Origin: Luteimonas granuli
Lineage (GTDB): Bacteria > Pseudomonadota > Gammaproteobacteria > Xanthomonadales > Xanthomonadaceae
Direction: 5' to 3'
Assembly (NCBI RefSeq): GCF_007795095.1
Contig: NZ_CP042218.1
Span: 248,001-312,000, forward strand
DNA: 64,000 bases
Part shown: piece after piece, positions 62,506 through 64,000 of the stretch
How the letters are laid out: every line of letters starts with the position of its first letter
Numbering within the stretch: position 1 is the first letter of the stretch
The notes under the pieces: generated by a model
Seen by the model: the letters and a program-made list of their open reading frames with translations, nothing else
What the model was told of the DNA's origin: nothing
The model's database searches: none
Program-made: the position numbers and the translations under genes

Positions 62506-62546
62506 ACAATGAGATGTATTTTATCCCCATTGTCCCGGCCACGCAA
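62506..62546 (-). promoter_or_regulatory. LysR promoter with overlapping inverted-repeat operator
   Basis: On the minus strand TTGCGT (62541-62546) and TAAAAT (62518-62523) are separated by 17 bases. The arms ACAATG and CATTGT (62506-62511 and 62528-62533) form an interrupted inverted repeat that straddles the -10, 19 bases before the gene. This is suited to autorepression, as for LysR proteins. Confidence 0.65.
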
Positions 62547-62616
62547 CGAAAAGGCCTGCGCTACAACAGGTTGCAGCGCACTGGTCTTTCCGAACGCCGG
62601 ATGCGGTCGGCTCGGC

Positions 62617-63999
<1,383 letters not shown>

Positions 64000-64000
64000 T

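Overview
The window is about 70% G+C chromosomal DNA from a member of the Xanthomonadaceae (Lysobacter/Luteimonas type). The evidence is the gene order (cmk-rpsA-ihfB-lapA-lapB followed by a sugar-phosphate transferase, CapD-like protein and galU; rlmN-pilF-rodZ-yfgM-bamB-der), a rhodanese-MoeB fusion, the aguA/aguB putrescine route and REP-type repeats ending in GTGGGAGCGGCT. No phage, insertion sequence, plasmid function or CRISPR array was found. Most of the window is housekeeping DNA with a few accessory islands.

Layout. 1-2000: the end of orn, then tadA, an AraC regulator and a possible small RNA. 2041-7440: an accessory cassette made of a TPR-sulfotransferase, a small 2-oxoglutarate/Fe(II) oxygenase and a large TonB-dependent receptor. 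7560-11651: a potF-potG-potH-potI polyamine importer. 11783-12523: a TorF-type porin. 12623-25039: a long run on the minus strand (rlmN, pilF, rodZ, yfgM, bamB, der, mobA, moeB, folD, guaB, a small membrane protein, guaA), with many stop/start overlaps. 25201-30141: ndk, then a PsrA-like TetR regulator with its own operator and a two-gene fatty-acid beta-oxidation operon. 30194-38413: envelope polysaccharide genes joined to lapAB, ihfB, rpsA and cmk.

38545-44129: the alternative L36 protein, a small secreted protein, aguA-aguB (agmatine to putrescine, matching the upstream polyamine importer), a TetR regulator with an alpha/beta hydrolase, and a TraB-family membrane protein. 44059-51937: an RND efflux operon with one adaptor and two different pumps. 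52194-55812: two small cytochromes c, an unusual proline-rich membrane protein, nfuA and phhB. 55825-63957: rluC divergent from rne with a long leader, a GacA/UvrY-type response regulator, tRNA-Ser(UGA), a LysR regulator and serS.

Quality warning. At least eight single-base frame breaks in seven genes lie in or beside short G/C runs: the TPR-sulfotransferase, the TonB receptor, potF, bamB, galU, the hydrolase, and two in the proline-rich protein. A ninth is likely at the end of the first RND pump. They hit genes that are important for viability as well as accessory genes, and both reading frames stay well conserved, so consensus (homopolymer) errors are more likely than real pseudogenes. Lengths quoted for these genes assume the frame is restored.
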